Assembly (NCBI GenBank): GCA_003554345.1 | Contig: PWGE01000160.1 | Span: forward strand, 1-7,162 | Length of the DNA: 7,162 nt | Source of the DNA: Candidatus Sumerlaeota bacterium | GTDB lineage: Bacteria > Sumerlaeota > T1SED10-198M | Direction of reading: 5' to 3' | Part shown: one piece after another, positions 1 to 6,767 of the stretch | How positions within the stretch are numbered: position 1 is the first letter of the stretch | How the letters are laid out: every line of letters starts with the position of its first letter | The notes under the pieces: model-generated | What the model saw: only the letters and a program-made list of their open reading frames with translations | What the model was told of the DNA's origin: nothing | Database searches by the model: none | Made by a program: the position numbers and the translations under genes

Positions 1-1
1 C

Positions 2-703
2 CGTTGTGAGATGCCCTATATCAGTAACCGCTGGTTGGGGGGTACTTTGACTAATTTTAAGACCATTCGGCGAAGTATTGACAAGTACAAAGAACTGGAA
101 GAGATCCTGAATGATGAAGAACAGGCTTCGAAGTATGCTAAGATAGAACAGGTTATGATGAGTAAAGAATTGGAAAAGCTGGAGAAAGACCTGGCAGGAA
201 TTCGTGATCTTGATGAGTTGCCTGATGTTGTGTATATTGTTGACCCGGTTTTTGAAGATATCGCTTTAAAAGAAGCAAGAAAGCTTGGGATACCGGTGGT
301 TGCTTTGCTGGATACGAACTGTGACCCTGACTTGATAGATGTTCCGATTCCTGCAAATGATGATGCTATTCGAGCAGTTAAATTGCTGACCAACGCTATA
401 GCCGATGCCATCATAGAAGGGAAATCCCGTCGCGAAGAATTCCTTGAAGAGGAAGAGGCAAAAGCAGAAGAAGAGGCAGCAGCAGAAGAAGCTGAAGAGG
501 AACAGGAATCAGATATTGTAGGTGAAGTGGTGGGAGAAAGTGTTACAGAGGAGAAAGATATAACAACAGATTCTGATGATGAGGTGTCAGCTGACATTGA
601 AACCTCCACGTCTGCTGATGAAGAAAAAGAAGAGGATTCTTCAAAGGCTGATGCAAATGCATCTGAAAAAGAGGTAATCTCTGAGAAAAAAGAGGAAAAT
701 TAA
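2..703 (+). CDS. rpsB: 30S ribosomal protein S2, 5'-truncated by the window edge
   Basis: S2 is a small-subunit ribosomal protein, added late in assembly, that helps recruit S1. The reading frame is open from base 2 (R-C-E, then Met at base 11). That Met is internal: it is followed by [13 protein letters not shown], which lies roughly 90 residues into full-length S2, so the N-terminal domain is missing here. Other family blocks are [22 protein letters not shown], the [20 protein letters not shown] stretch and the [14 protein letters not shown] stretch. The normal S2 fold ends near Gly137 (counting from the Met at base 11). About 90 further residues follow, very rich in Glu, Asp, Ser and Ala with Lys near the end, with no family fold that I recognise. 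Most S2 proteins end soon after this point, so the tail is an extension. It is the first gene of the translation block, and its usual leader and promoter would lie outside the window. The product call is secure; the tail's role is unknown. Confidence 0.98.
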   Translation, partial: RCEMPYISNRWLGGTLTNFKTIRRSIDKYKELEEILNDEEQASKYAKIEQVMMSKELEKLEKDLAGIRDLDELPDVVYIVDPVFEDIALKEARKLGIPVVALLDTNCDPDLIDVPIPANDDAIRAVKLLTNAIADAIIEGKSRREEFLEEEEAKAEEEAAAEEAEEEQESDIVGEVVGESVTEEKDITTDSDDEVSADIETSTSADEEKEEDSSKADANASEKEVISEKKEEN

Positions 704-714
704 TAATATAATAC

Positions 715-722
715 GAGAGGAG
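715..722 (+). promoter_or_regulatory. Ribosome binding site of tsf
   Basis: GAGAGGAG ends 8 nt before the tsf ATG at 731. It is a strong Shine-Dalgarno match at good spacing inside the 27-bp rpsB-tsf gap, and it supports that start codon. Confidence 0.85.
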
Positions 723-730
723 TCTGGCAT

Positions 731-1330
731 ATGGCAGAAATAAATGCAAAATTAGTCAAAGAATTACGTGAGAAATCTGGTGTCGGAATGATGGATTGCA
801 AAAAGGCACTGGTAGAATGTGAAGGGGATATTCAAAAAGCGATGAAATATCTTCGCGAGAAAGGTATTGCCAAGGCTGAAAAAAAGACCTCTCGCAAAGC
901 TACTGAAGGTATTATAGAATCTTATATCCACATGAATGGTAAGATTGGTGTTTTACTTGAAGTGAACTGTGAAACTGACTTCGTAGCTCGCAATGAAAAC
1001 TTTAAGGAACTTGCCTATAATATTGCCATGCATATCGCCGCTTCTAATCCGAAGTACGTTTCCAGTGAGGAAATCCCCGGGGAAGAACTGGATAAAGAAA
1101 AGGAGATTTTGAGAAATCAATATCTTAATGAAGGTAAACCTGAAAAAATTGTTGATAAAATAGTGGAAGGCCGAATTAAAAAGCATTGTTCTGAAATTTG
1201 CTTGCTGGAGCAGGAATATGTGAAAGATTCTGAAAAAACAGTGCAGGATATTATTACTGAAGCTATTGCTCAGATAGGAGAAAATATTCAGGTATCACGT
1301 TTTGCCCGCTTTGAGATTGGAGAAAAATAA
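731..1330 (+). CDS. tsf: Translation elongation factor Ts, short form
   Basis: EF-Ts is the cytosolic guanine-nucleotide exchange factor that releases GDP from EF-Tu. The N-terminal UBA-like domain spans about residues 1-50, with the family signature around [12 protein letters not shown] (16-27) and LREKGIAKA (41-49). The EF-Tu-contacting motif [10 protein letters not shown] is at 82-91. The C-terminal block [10 protein letters not shown] (157-166) and the [13 protein letters not shown] stretch (183-195) is typical of the family end. The length of 199 residues matches the short EF-Ts class known from Thermus and Leptospira; the E. coli protein is about 283 residues with a duplicated core and an extra C-terminal module. 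It follows rpsB by 27 bp, the near-universal rpsB-tsf pairing, and has a strong ribosome binding site. pyrH begins 6 bp downstream in the same reading frame. No anomalies are seen inside the gene. Confidence 0.98.
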   Translation: MAEINAKLVKELREKSGVGMMDCKKALVECEGDIQKAMKYLREKGIAKAEKKTSRKATEGIIESYIHMNGKIGVLLEVNCETDFVARNENFKELAYNIAMHIAASNPKYVSSEEIPGEELDKEKEILRNQYLNEGKPEKIVDKIVEGRIKKHCSEICLLEQEYVKDSEKTVQDIITEAIAQIGENIQVSRFARFEIGEK

Positions 1331-1336
1331 GCCCCC

Positions 1337-2056
1337 ATGAGCCATTCTTATCGTCGGCTTCTTATTAAATTTAGCGGCGAGGTCTTAAAGGGGAATCAAT
1401 CCTTTGGAATTGATGCCTCCATGCTGGACCATTTCTGTAAGGCGATAAAGAGTATCCATAAGAAAGGCTATGAGCTCTCCCTGGTCATCGGAGGTGGAAA
1501 TATCTTTCGTGGTATACAGGGTGCTGCTCGCGGTTTTGACAGGGTCAGTGGTGATTACCTGGGAATGCTGGCAACAGTGATGAATGGCATATTTCTACGG
1601 GAATATCTCCATTCTCATGAGATTCCTGCACGTGTCCTCAGTGGTTTAAGTGTGCCCGGAGTGGTGGAGGATTTTTACCCTGGTTCTGCAAGGCAATATC
1701 TCTCCGAAAAACAGGTTCTTATTTTTGCAGGAGGAACCGGTAATCCTTATTTTACCACCGATACAGCAGCGGCCTTACGTGCCGCTGAAATTCAGGCAGA
1801 TATTTTTGTAAAGGCTACCAAGGTGGATGGGGTATATGATTCAGATCCTGTTGAAAACCCCGGTGCCCGGCTTATTCCTGAATTGTCTTTTTCCCGTTAT
1901 CTCCAGATGAACCTGAAAGTCCTGGATGGAACAGCTGTGTCTCTTTCTCGTGATAACAATATACCGATAGCTGTTTTGCGCTTTGACAGTGAAAAAAATA
2001 GCAATATAATGGAATTTTTAAAAGGACGAAAAGTCGGAACATTGATAGGAGGGTGA
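1337..2056 (+). CDS. pyrH: Uridylate (UMP) kinase
   Basis: PyrH phosphorylates UMP to UDP with ATP in the cytosol, feeding UTP, CTP and UDP-sugar synthesis. It is a hexameric member of the amino-acid-kinase fold, usually controlled by GTP and UTP. Visible motifs are KFSGEVLKG (11-19), GGGNIFRG (52-59), the UMP-site region GDYLGMLATVMNG (72-84), GGTGNPYFTTDTAA (132-145) and KATKVDGVYDSDP (159-171), ending with the LKVLDGTAV block (193-201). Length 239 is normal. Two consensus positions differ mildly: KFSGE where KLSGE is usual, and DYLGM where D-x-MGM is usual. ATG at 1337 lies 6 bp after the tsf stop and in the same frame. The nearest Shine-Dalgarno-like GGAG (1319-1322) is 14 nt away, too far to be ideal, so initiation probably depends on ribosomes finishing tsf. 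The stop TGA overlaps the AGGAGGG-GTGA region before frr. Confidence 0.97.
   Translation: MSHSYRRLLIKFSGEVLKGNQSFGIDASMLDHFCKAIKSIHKKGYELSLVIGGGNIFRGIQGAARGFDRVSGDYLGMLATVMNGIFLREYLHSHEIPARVLSGLSVPGVVEDFYPGSARQYLSEKQVLIFAGGTGNPYFTTDTAAALRAAEIQADIFVKATKVDGVYDSDPVENPGARLIPELSFSRYLQMNLKVLDGTAVSLSRDNNIPIAVLRFDSEKNSNIMEFLKGRKVGTLIGG
2047..2053 (+). promoter_or_regulatory. Ribosome binding site of frr, inside the end of pyrH
   Basis: AGGAGGG lies in the last codons of pyrH. It sits 8 nt before ATG 2062 but touches GTG 2053, so it selects ATG 2062 as the frr start. Termination of pyrH at 2054-2056 falls between this site and the start, favouring coupled re-initiation. Confidence 0.85.
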
Positions 2057-2061
2057 ATACC

Positions 2062-2616
2062 ATGAAAACGTTATTTCAGGAAATAGAAAAAAAGATGAAG
2101 GCTTCAGCTGAGGCTGCCAGCCGGGAACTGAACAAGATTCATGCCGGGCGGGCTAATCCTTCGGTTCTGGATCCAGTCAAGGTTGAGGCGTATGGTACTG
2201 TAAATAACTTGAATCAGGTGGCGAGTATAAATATCCCCGATGCCAAGCATATTATTATTCAGCCCTGGGATAAAAGTCTGCTGGGTGCTATAGAAAAGGC
2301 AATATTTAAGGCAAATCTGGGATTTACCCCTAATAATGATGGCAATGTTATTCGTATCCAGCTTCCTCCATTGACCGGAGAAAGACGCCAGGAGTTGGTT
2401 AAACAGGCTAAACAACTGGCAGAAGATAGCCGGATTTCTATCCGTAATATACGTAAAGAATATAAGTCGGAAATTGAAAAAAGTGAAAAAAAGTCTGAGA
2501 TATCTGAAGATGAAAAAATTCAGCAATTGAAGAAACTCCAGGAACTCACGGATAAATATATCAAAAACATAGATGAACTGTTGAAAGATAAAGAAGAAGA
2601 ACTTCTTAATATGTAA
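2062..2616 (+). CDS. frr: Ribosome recycling factor
   Basis: RRF is an L-shaped tRNA mimic that, with EF-G, splits the post-termination ribosome so that subunits can be reused. From ATG 2062 the protein is 184 residues, almost exactly the usual 185. Domain I helices contain the conserved region IHAGRANPSVLD (26-37). The small domain II follows with NQVASINIPDAK (51-62), IIQPWDKS (65-72), AIEKAIFKANLG (76-87) and NNDGNVIRIQLP (91-102). The long helix hairpin carries TGERRQELVK (105-114), the RNIRKE stretch (128-133) and ELTDKYIKNIDELLKDKE near the end. The frame is also open from GTG 2053, which would add three residues, but the ribosome binding site fits ATG 2062 and the family N-terminus starts there. 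It sits between pyrH and uppS as in many bacteria. The identification is secure and the start is well supported. Confidence 0.97.
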   Translation: MKTLFQEIEKKMKASAEAASRELNKIHAGRANPSVLDPVKVEAYGTVNNLNQVASINIPDAKHIIIQPWDKSLLGAIEKAIFKANLGFTPNNDGNVIRIQLPPLTGERRQELVKQAKQLAEDSRISIRNIRKEYKSEIEKSEKKSEISEDEKIQQLKKLQELTDKYIKNIDELLKDKEEELLNM

Positions 2617-2628
2617 TGAAGACTGTTG

Positions 2629-3405
2629 ATGACCAGCTCTATTCCCCTTTATATCAGTCAAATAAGAAACTATCTTCATAGAAATCCTCATAAAAGTCTG
2701 CCCCGCCACGTGTCAATTATTATGGATGGTAATGGGCGCTGGGCTAAAAGAATTGGAAAAGAACGTCTGTATGGTCATCGTGAGGGTATGAATTCGATTC
2801 GGTCCGTGGTATCGGCTGCTGCAAAGTTAAAAATTCCCTATCTTACTCTCTTTGCCTTTTCGACCGAAAACTGGCAACGTCCCAGAGGAGAGGTGACTGC
2901 CCTTTTTAACCTGTTGAAATATTTCTGCCGTAAAGAGCTCACCAATTTTATAAAAAAAAATATTCGGGTTATTTTTATCGGGCGCACGGATGAACTGCCT
3001 CAAATGGTGCGCTACTATCTCCGGCGTACTCTTCAGGCGACACGCCATTGCAATGGTATTACCCTCGTTATTGCCATAAACTATGGGGGGCAGCAGGAAA
3101 TAGTTGATGCTGTGAAAAAATTATTAAAAGACAAGGCTATAGTCGAAAATCCCGACCTGTTAGAGGAAAAACTTCTTTCCCGTTATTTTTATGCTCCGGA
3201 ATTGCCTCCCGTGGACTTGATGATACGGACCAGCGGGGAATACAGGCTTTCTAATTTTTTGACATATCAGAGTGTCTATGCAGAGCTTCATTTCACACCT
3301 CTTTTATGGCCGGAATTTAAGGAAAAAGAATTCTTGCTGGCAGTGCAGGAATACCTGACCCGCTCCCGTCGTTTCGGGGCATTGAACGATTATGTGGATA
3401 GGTGA
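2629..3405 (+). CDS. uppS: Isoprenyl transferase (undecaprenyl diphosphate synthase, cis-prenyltransferase)
   Basis: UppS adds isopentenyl units in cis to farnesyl diphosphate, giving the C55 lipid carrier for peptidoglycan and surface polysaccharides; it works at the inner face of the membrane and is Mg2+-dependent. The catalytic block HVSIIMDGNGRWAK (27-40) includes the essential Asp33. Further family motifs are YGHREG (48-53), FSTENWQRP (77-85), NYGGQQEI (151-158), RTSGEYRLSNF (200-210), Glu219 before HF, LLWPEF (225-230) and the RSRRFG end (245-250). Length 258 is normal, with about 25 residues before the catalytic block. The frame also opens at TTG 2626, one codon earlier. I prefer ATG 2629 because GAAG (2618-2621) is 7 nt away, though that site is weak, and coupling to frr (12-bp gap) is likely. 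Product chain length cannot be read from sequence. An A9 run occurs at 2952-2960. Confidence 0.96.
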   Translation: MTSSIPLYISQIRNYLHRNPHKSLPRHVSIIMDGNGRWAKRIGKERLYGHREGMNSIRSVVSAAAKLKIPYLTLFAFSTENWQRPRGEVTALFNLLKYFCRKELTNFIKKNIRVIFIGRTDELPQMVRYYLRRTLQATRHCNGITLVIAINYGGQQEIVDAVKKLLKDKAIVENPDLLEEKLLSRYFYAPELPPVDLMIRTSGEYRLSNFLTYQSVYAELHFTPLLWPEFKEKEFLLAVQEYLTRSRRFGALNDYVDR

Positions 3406-4259
3406 AGATATTGAATAAGCATACGAAAAGGCTCTTTGGTGCAATTATAGCCCTGGCGGCTTTTCTTATCGCTCTTTTTCATCATGCTCTTTTTTTTCCA
3501 TTTATACTTTTAATATCGTATTTTCTTTATAAAGAATATTTCACAATGTTTCGTGATTATCTTTCTTCTTACCTGGTCGGAATAATGGGTTTCTGGATAA
3601 ATAGTATTATACTGCTTGTGATGTATCTTACTCTGCTTTTCAGGGAAGAGGGATTTCTGGAAGGAGCTGGAGTTATTCCTATAACTCTTCTGTTGTTTAT
3701 TCCGGCACTTTTATATATGGGAATTATTCTCCAGGCATTTTTGCATGTCCTGAAGTTTGAAAAAAACACTTTTTACGGGTCGTTTATCCTTAGCATTTCG
3801 GCCTTACTCTACCTGACTGTTCCCCTCTTATGTGCCCTCTTTCTTTTTATGCGATATAACAGGTTGATTTTTCTGATCCCTTTCTTTGTGGTATGGCTCA
3901 ATGATTCTTTTGCTTATTACCTGGGCTCTTTTTTTGGTAAACGTAAAATTGCACCTTATCTCAGTCCCAATAAAACCTATATGGGAACCTTTGGAAGTGT
4001 TATTATAACAACAATGATTTTTCTGGTAGTTACCAGTGTCTGGCAGGATTTCCCTATGTCCCCTCTTCATATTTTGATAGGGATTCCTTTGCTTTGTCTG
4101 GTTGCTCATCTTGGGGACTTTACAGAATCTGGAATAAAACGTTCCCTGGGTGTCAAAGATTCCGGAAGGTTGATTCCTGGACATGGAGGAATTCTTGATC
4201 GCCTGGATAGTTTATTATTTGTTATTACCTGTTTTATATTTCTTGCGCCAATGCTATAG
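3402..4259 (+). CDS. cdsA: Phosphatidate cytidylyltransferase (CDP-diglyceride synthase)
   Basis: CdsA is an integral membrane enzyme that converts phosphatidic acid and CTP to CDP-diacylglycerol, the precursor of bacterial phospholipids. The protein is 285 residues with several hydrophobic helices, at about 11-42, 53-80, 91-115, 127-150, 155-172, 198-212, 222-236 and 270-284. The C-terminal signature runs from Ser243 to Asp269: SGIKRSLGVKDSG, then LIPGHGG, then DRLD, an exact fit to the family pattern. An upstream conserved block has WLNDSFAYYLG (165-175), FFGK and LSPNKTYMG (187-195). The GTG at 3402 overlaps the uppS stop (GTGA). An alternative start is TTG 3411, which is preceded by AGGTGA (3400-3405) at 5-nt spacing and would give 282 residues beginning MNKHTKRLFG. 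Neither start affects the enzyme core. Function is secure; the exact start is not. Confidence 0.96.
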   Translation: MKILNKHTKRLFGAIIALAAFLIALFHHALFFPFILLISYFLYKEYFTMFRDYLSSYLVGIMGFWINSIILLVMYLTLLFREEGFLEGAGVIPITLLLFIPALLYMGIILQAFLHVLKFEKNTFYGSFILSISALLYLTVPLLCALFLFMRYNRLIFLIPFFVVWLNDSFAYYLGSFFGKRKIAPYLSPNKTYMGTFGSVIITTMIFLVVTSVWQDFPMSPLHILIGIPLLCLVAHLGDFTESGIKRSLGVKDSGRLIPGHGGILDRLDSLLFVITCFIFLAPML

Positions 4260-4264
4260 TTGAC

Positions 4265-4271
4265 AGGAGGT
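4265..4271 (+). promoter_or_regulatory. Ribosome binding site of dxr
   Basis: AGGAGGT lies in the short cdsA-dxr gap. It is 7 nt (from AGGAGG) before GTG 4278, the ideal distance. The upstream in-frame TTG at 4260 precedes the site and TTG 4272 abuts it, so both are poor starts. Confidence 0.88.
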
Positions 4272-4277
4272 TTGATT

Positions 4278-5444
4278 GTGAATAAAGAACCCCGAAAAGT
4301 GGCTGTCCTTGGTTCTACAGGTTCTATAGGGGTTTCCACTTTAAAGGTGTTGCGAGATTATCCTGATGATTTTCAAGCGGTGGCCCTTGCTGCCTATGGT
4401 AATATTGAAGCATTAAAAGAACAGACTGAGGAATTTTCTCCATCCGGGATTTACCTGGCTGATGAGGAGAAGTATTATTTTTTTCGTAATGAATATCAAC
4501 ATGAGAGATGCCAGCTTTTTAGCGGTTCTGAGGGAATGGAAGAAATGCTGGCATCCTGTCGTCCTGATATTGTGGTAGTGGCAACAGTAGGGTTCACAGG
4601 GGTTAAACCGGTTTTATGGTCGATAAAAAACCGGATACCGGTTGCCCTGGCAAACAAAGAAGTACTGGTGGTGGCCGGTGACCTTGTTCGCAGGTTACAG
4701 GAACAATATCAAACACCTCTTTATCCTGTTGATAGCGAACATAGTGCCATATTTCAGTGTTTGCAGGGAGAAAGGGAGCATCTGCGAAAGATTTTATTGA
4801 CAGCTTCCGGCGGGCCCTTCCATAAAAAACCACGTGAAAACATGGAAAATGCCGGTGTACAGGAAGTGTTGAACCATCCTACGTGGGACATGGGGAAAAA
4901 GATTACTGTTGATTCTGCCACTATGATAAACAAGGGTTTTGAGGTTATTGAAGCCCATTATCTTTTTGACCTGCCACCTTCCCGGATTCAGGTGGTTGTT
5001 CATCCACAGAGTGTGGTACATTCTATGGTGGAGCTGGTAGATAATACTGTTCTGGCGCATCTTTCTCCAACCGATATGTATTATCCGGTCCTCTATGCTC
5101 TTGCCTATCCCCGTCGGCTGGAAGTGCCTCATAAAGAACCGCTTGACTTCTTTCAGTTGCCTCAATTGACTTTCTCAAAACCTGACCCGAAGTCTTTTCC
5201 CTGCCTGCAGTTTGCCTATGATTGTCTTGAAAAGAAACGCGGTTACCCGGTGGCTTTCAATGCAGCAAATGAGGTGGCGGTTGCCTCTTTCCTGGAAGAA
5301 AAAATCACTTTTCTACAGATAGCAGAGCTTATTGAACAAATACTCGAAGCATTTTCCCCTGTAGATGTGTCAGAATTTGATATAATCTGTAAAATTGATG
5401 AAGAAGTACGTAAAAAGACCTCTTCCTTGATAAAGGCATTATGA
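4278..5444 (+). CDS. dxr: 1-deoxy-D-xylulose 5-phosphate reductoisomerase
   Basis: Dxr rearranges and reduces 1-deoxyxylulose 5-phosphate to 2-C-methylerythritol 4-phosphate with NADPH and a divalent metal, the committed step of the MEP isoprenoid pathway. Residues counted from GTG 4278 (388 aa, a normal length): NADPH loop GSTGSIG (12-18), ANKE (125-128), metal-site VDSEH (151-155, with Asp152 and Glu154), TASGGPF (175-181), HPTWDMG (200-206), the VDSATMINKGFE block (211-222, with the third metal-ligand Glu222), HPQSVVHSMVE (242-252), and AFNAANEVAVASFL near the C-terminus. All expected catalytic residues are present. The segment DNTVLAHLSPTDM (255-267) departs from the common DGS-x-x-AQL-x-x-PDM form. 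The frame is open back to 4260, but the ribosome binding site selects 4278. The gene supplies isoprenoid precursors that UppS ultimately uses. The last codons overlap the rseP start (ATGA). Confidence 0.97.
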   Translation: MNKEPRKVAVLGSTGSIGVSTLKVLRDYPDDFQAVALAAYGNIEALKEQTEEFSPSGIYLADEEKYYFFRNEYQHERCQLFSGSEGMEEMLASCRPDIVVVATVGFTGVKPVLWSIKNRIPVALANKEVLVVAGDLVRRLQEQYQTPLYPVDSEHSAIFQCLQGEREHLRKILLTASGGPFHKKPRENMENAGVQEVLNHPTWDMGKKITVDSATMINKGFEVIEAHYLFDLPPSRIQVVVHPQSVVHSMVELVDNTVLAHLSPTDMYYPVLYALAYPRRLEVPHKEPLDFFQLPQLTFSKPDPKSFPCLQFAYDCLEKKRGYPVAFNAANEVAVASFLEEKITFLQIAELIEQILEAFSPVDVSEFDIICKIDEEVRKKTSSLIKAL

Positions 5445-6754
5445 CTTTTATATATATCCTTGTCACCCTTTTTGTACTTGGTCTGTGTATATTGTTCCAT
5501 GAATTGGGGCACTTCATTTCAGCCCTTTCCGTGGGAGCAATAGTTAAAGAGTTTTCTATTGGTTTCGGTCCACCAGTAAAAACATGGCATTACAAAGGCA
5601 TTAAGTTCTCTCTGCGATCATTATTTTTAGGTGGCTATGTAAAAATTCTGGGTGATGATCCAAATGATCCAGAAAAAGATAATCCTCGTTCTTTCAAAAA
5701 TCTGGGATTTTGGCGACGATTCTTAATCCTTATATCGGGAGTGTTTTCTAACCTTTTCTTTGCCTTTTTAATCCTTTTATTCATTAACTGGATAGGGTAT
5801 CAGGCGCCTGTAAGTCCGATTGAGGTAAGGGGTATAGAAAGTGAATCACCGGCTGCTCAAGCCGGTATAGAAAAATATGACATTATCTATGAGATTAATG
5901 GGCAAGAAATACGCCAGAGTGAGGATTTGTTAAGGTACCTTCAGGAAAGAGAGGAAGAGGTAGTAAATTTAGCTATCCTGCGGAATGAGCGCTCCATCAA
6001 TCTGGAAGCCGTACCGGCCTATGATGAAGAAAGAGGACAGTATTTGCTGGGGGTTCATATAAGACCTTATTTGTCGGCGGTAGTTCAGAATGTCCAGGTA
6101 AACACCCCTGCCCGGCAGGCAGGTATTGAGAAGGGTGATGTTCTTTATAAAGTGGAGGGTAACCGCGTATATTCCTATAATCATTTCGAAGAATTGATTC
6201 TCGAAGAAGGTGGAGATGAAGCCAGGATTACCGTATTACGTGATGGAGAGGAAATTGATAAAACCCTGAGAGTGGAAACTATCACTATTCGGGGGCAAAA
6301 AATGGCTAATATTGGTGTTGAACCGCAATTTTTCGATGAAGAAAAAGTCCGGCACTCTTTTCTGGAATCAGCCTGGGGAAGTGTCCTCATGATAGGTACT
6401 CTTATTGAATATAATGTGGTTGCTGTAGCGGCACTTATACGCGGCAGTTTGCCTGTCAGAGAGTCTCTGGGAGGTCCTGTGCAAATTGTTCAGTTGGGTG
6501 CGCACCAGGCACAAATGGGTCCGATAGTTTTCTGGCGCTTTATGGCTCTTCTCAATGTGGTACTCTTCTTGTTCAATCTCTTGCCTATTCCTGTGCTGGA
6601 TGGGGGGCATATCCTTTTTCTGGTTGTGGAAAAGGTCATCAGGCGACCAATTCCTCATGCAGTCCAGGCCTTTGTGACCCAGATATTTTTTGTTTTACTG
6701 CTGGCTCTCTTTCTTTTTGTAACCTTTAATGATATTTTGCGACTCTTCTCCTAG
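5441..6754 (+). CDS. rseP: Site-2 protease family intramembrane zinc metalloprotease with two PDZ domains
   Basis: RseP/RasP-type proteases cut transmembrane segments of anti-sigma factors and clear signal-peptide remnants in the cytoplasmic membrane. The first membrane helix holds the zinc motif HELGH (20-24). It is followed by FSIGFGPP (38-45), a GGYVKILGDD loop (64-73) and the second helix with SGVFSNLFFAF (99-109). Two tandem PDZ domains follow: core SPAAQAGIEKYDIIYEINGQ (136-155) and core TPARQAGIEKGDVLYKVEGN (222-241). The C-terminal membrane part has FNLLPIPVLDGGH (378-390), where Asp387 is the third zinc ligand, and a final helix at about 408-428. The length of 437 and the two PDZ domains resemble E. 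coli RseP rather than the single-PDZ Bacillus RasP. ATG 5441 overlaps the dxr stop; the nearest Shine-Dalgarno is only a weak AAAGG (5432-5436), so coupling to dxr is likely. The substrate cannot be told from this window, and no sigma/anti-sigma pair is present. Confidence 0.95.
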   Translation: MTFIYILVTLFVLGLCILFHELGHFISALSVGAIVKEFSIGFGPPVKTWHYKGIKFSLRSLFLGGYVKILGDDPNDPEKDNPRSFKNLGFWRRFLILISGVFSNLFFAFLILLFINWIGYQAPVSPIEVRGIESESPAAQAGIEKYDIIYEINGQEIRQSEDLLRYLQEREEEVVNLAILRNERSINLEAVPAYDEERGQYLLGVHIRPYLSAVVQNVQVNTPARQAGIEKGDVLYKVEGNRVYSYNHFEELILEEGGDEARITVLRDGEEIDKTLRVETITIRGQKMANIGVEPQFFDEEKVRHSFLESAWGSVLMIGTLIEYNVVAVAALIRGSLPVRESLGGPVQIVQLGAHQAQMGPIVFWRFMALLNVVLFLFNLLPIPVLDGGHILFLVVEKVIRRPIPHAVQAFVTQIFFVLLLALFLFVTFNDILRLFS

Positions 6755-6767
6755 CAGTCTGTCCTGT

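Noticed and set aside
16-609. A 197-codon open frame on the minus strand, rich in Ser, opposite rpsB
   Set aside because: It is the mirror of the Glu-rich rpsB coding sequence (GAA/GAG codons read back as Ser, Phe and Leu), has no family motifs, and lies wholly inside a certain gene.
707-712. Perfect TATAAT in the rpsB-tsf gap as a possible internal promoter
   Set aside because: No -35-like element occurs 15-19 bp upstream, the surrounding sequence is A-rich, and a chance match in AT-rich DNA is likely. It cannot be excluded without start mapping.
2104-2709. A 201-codon minus-strand open frame opposite frr and the start of uppS
   Set aside because: It is Phe- and Ile-rich low-complexity translation typical of the antisense of Lys/Glu-rich genes, with no motifs, and it crosses two secure genes.
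4260-4288. TTGACA, 17-bp spacer, TAAAGA around the cdsA-dxr junction as a dxr promoter
   Set aside because: Transcription would start inside dxr, beyond its GTG 4278 and ribosome binding site, so it could not make a normal dxr message. TTGACA here overlaps the junction by chance.
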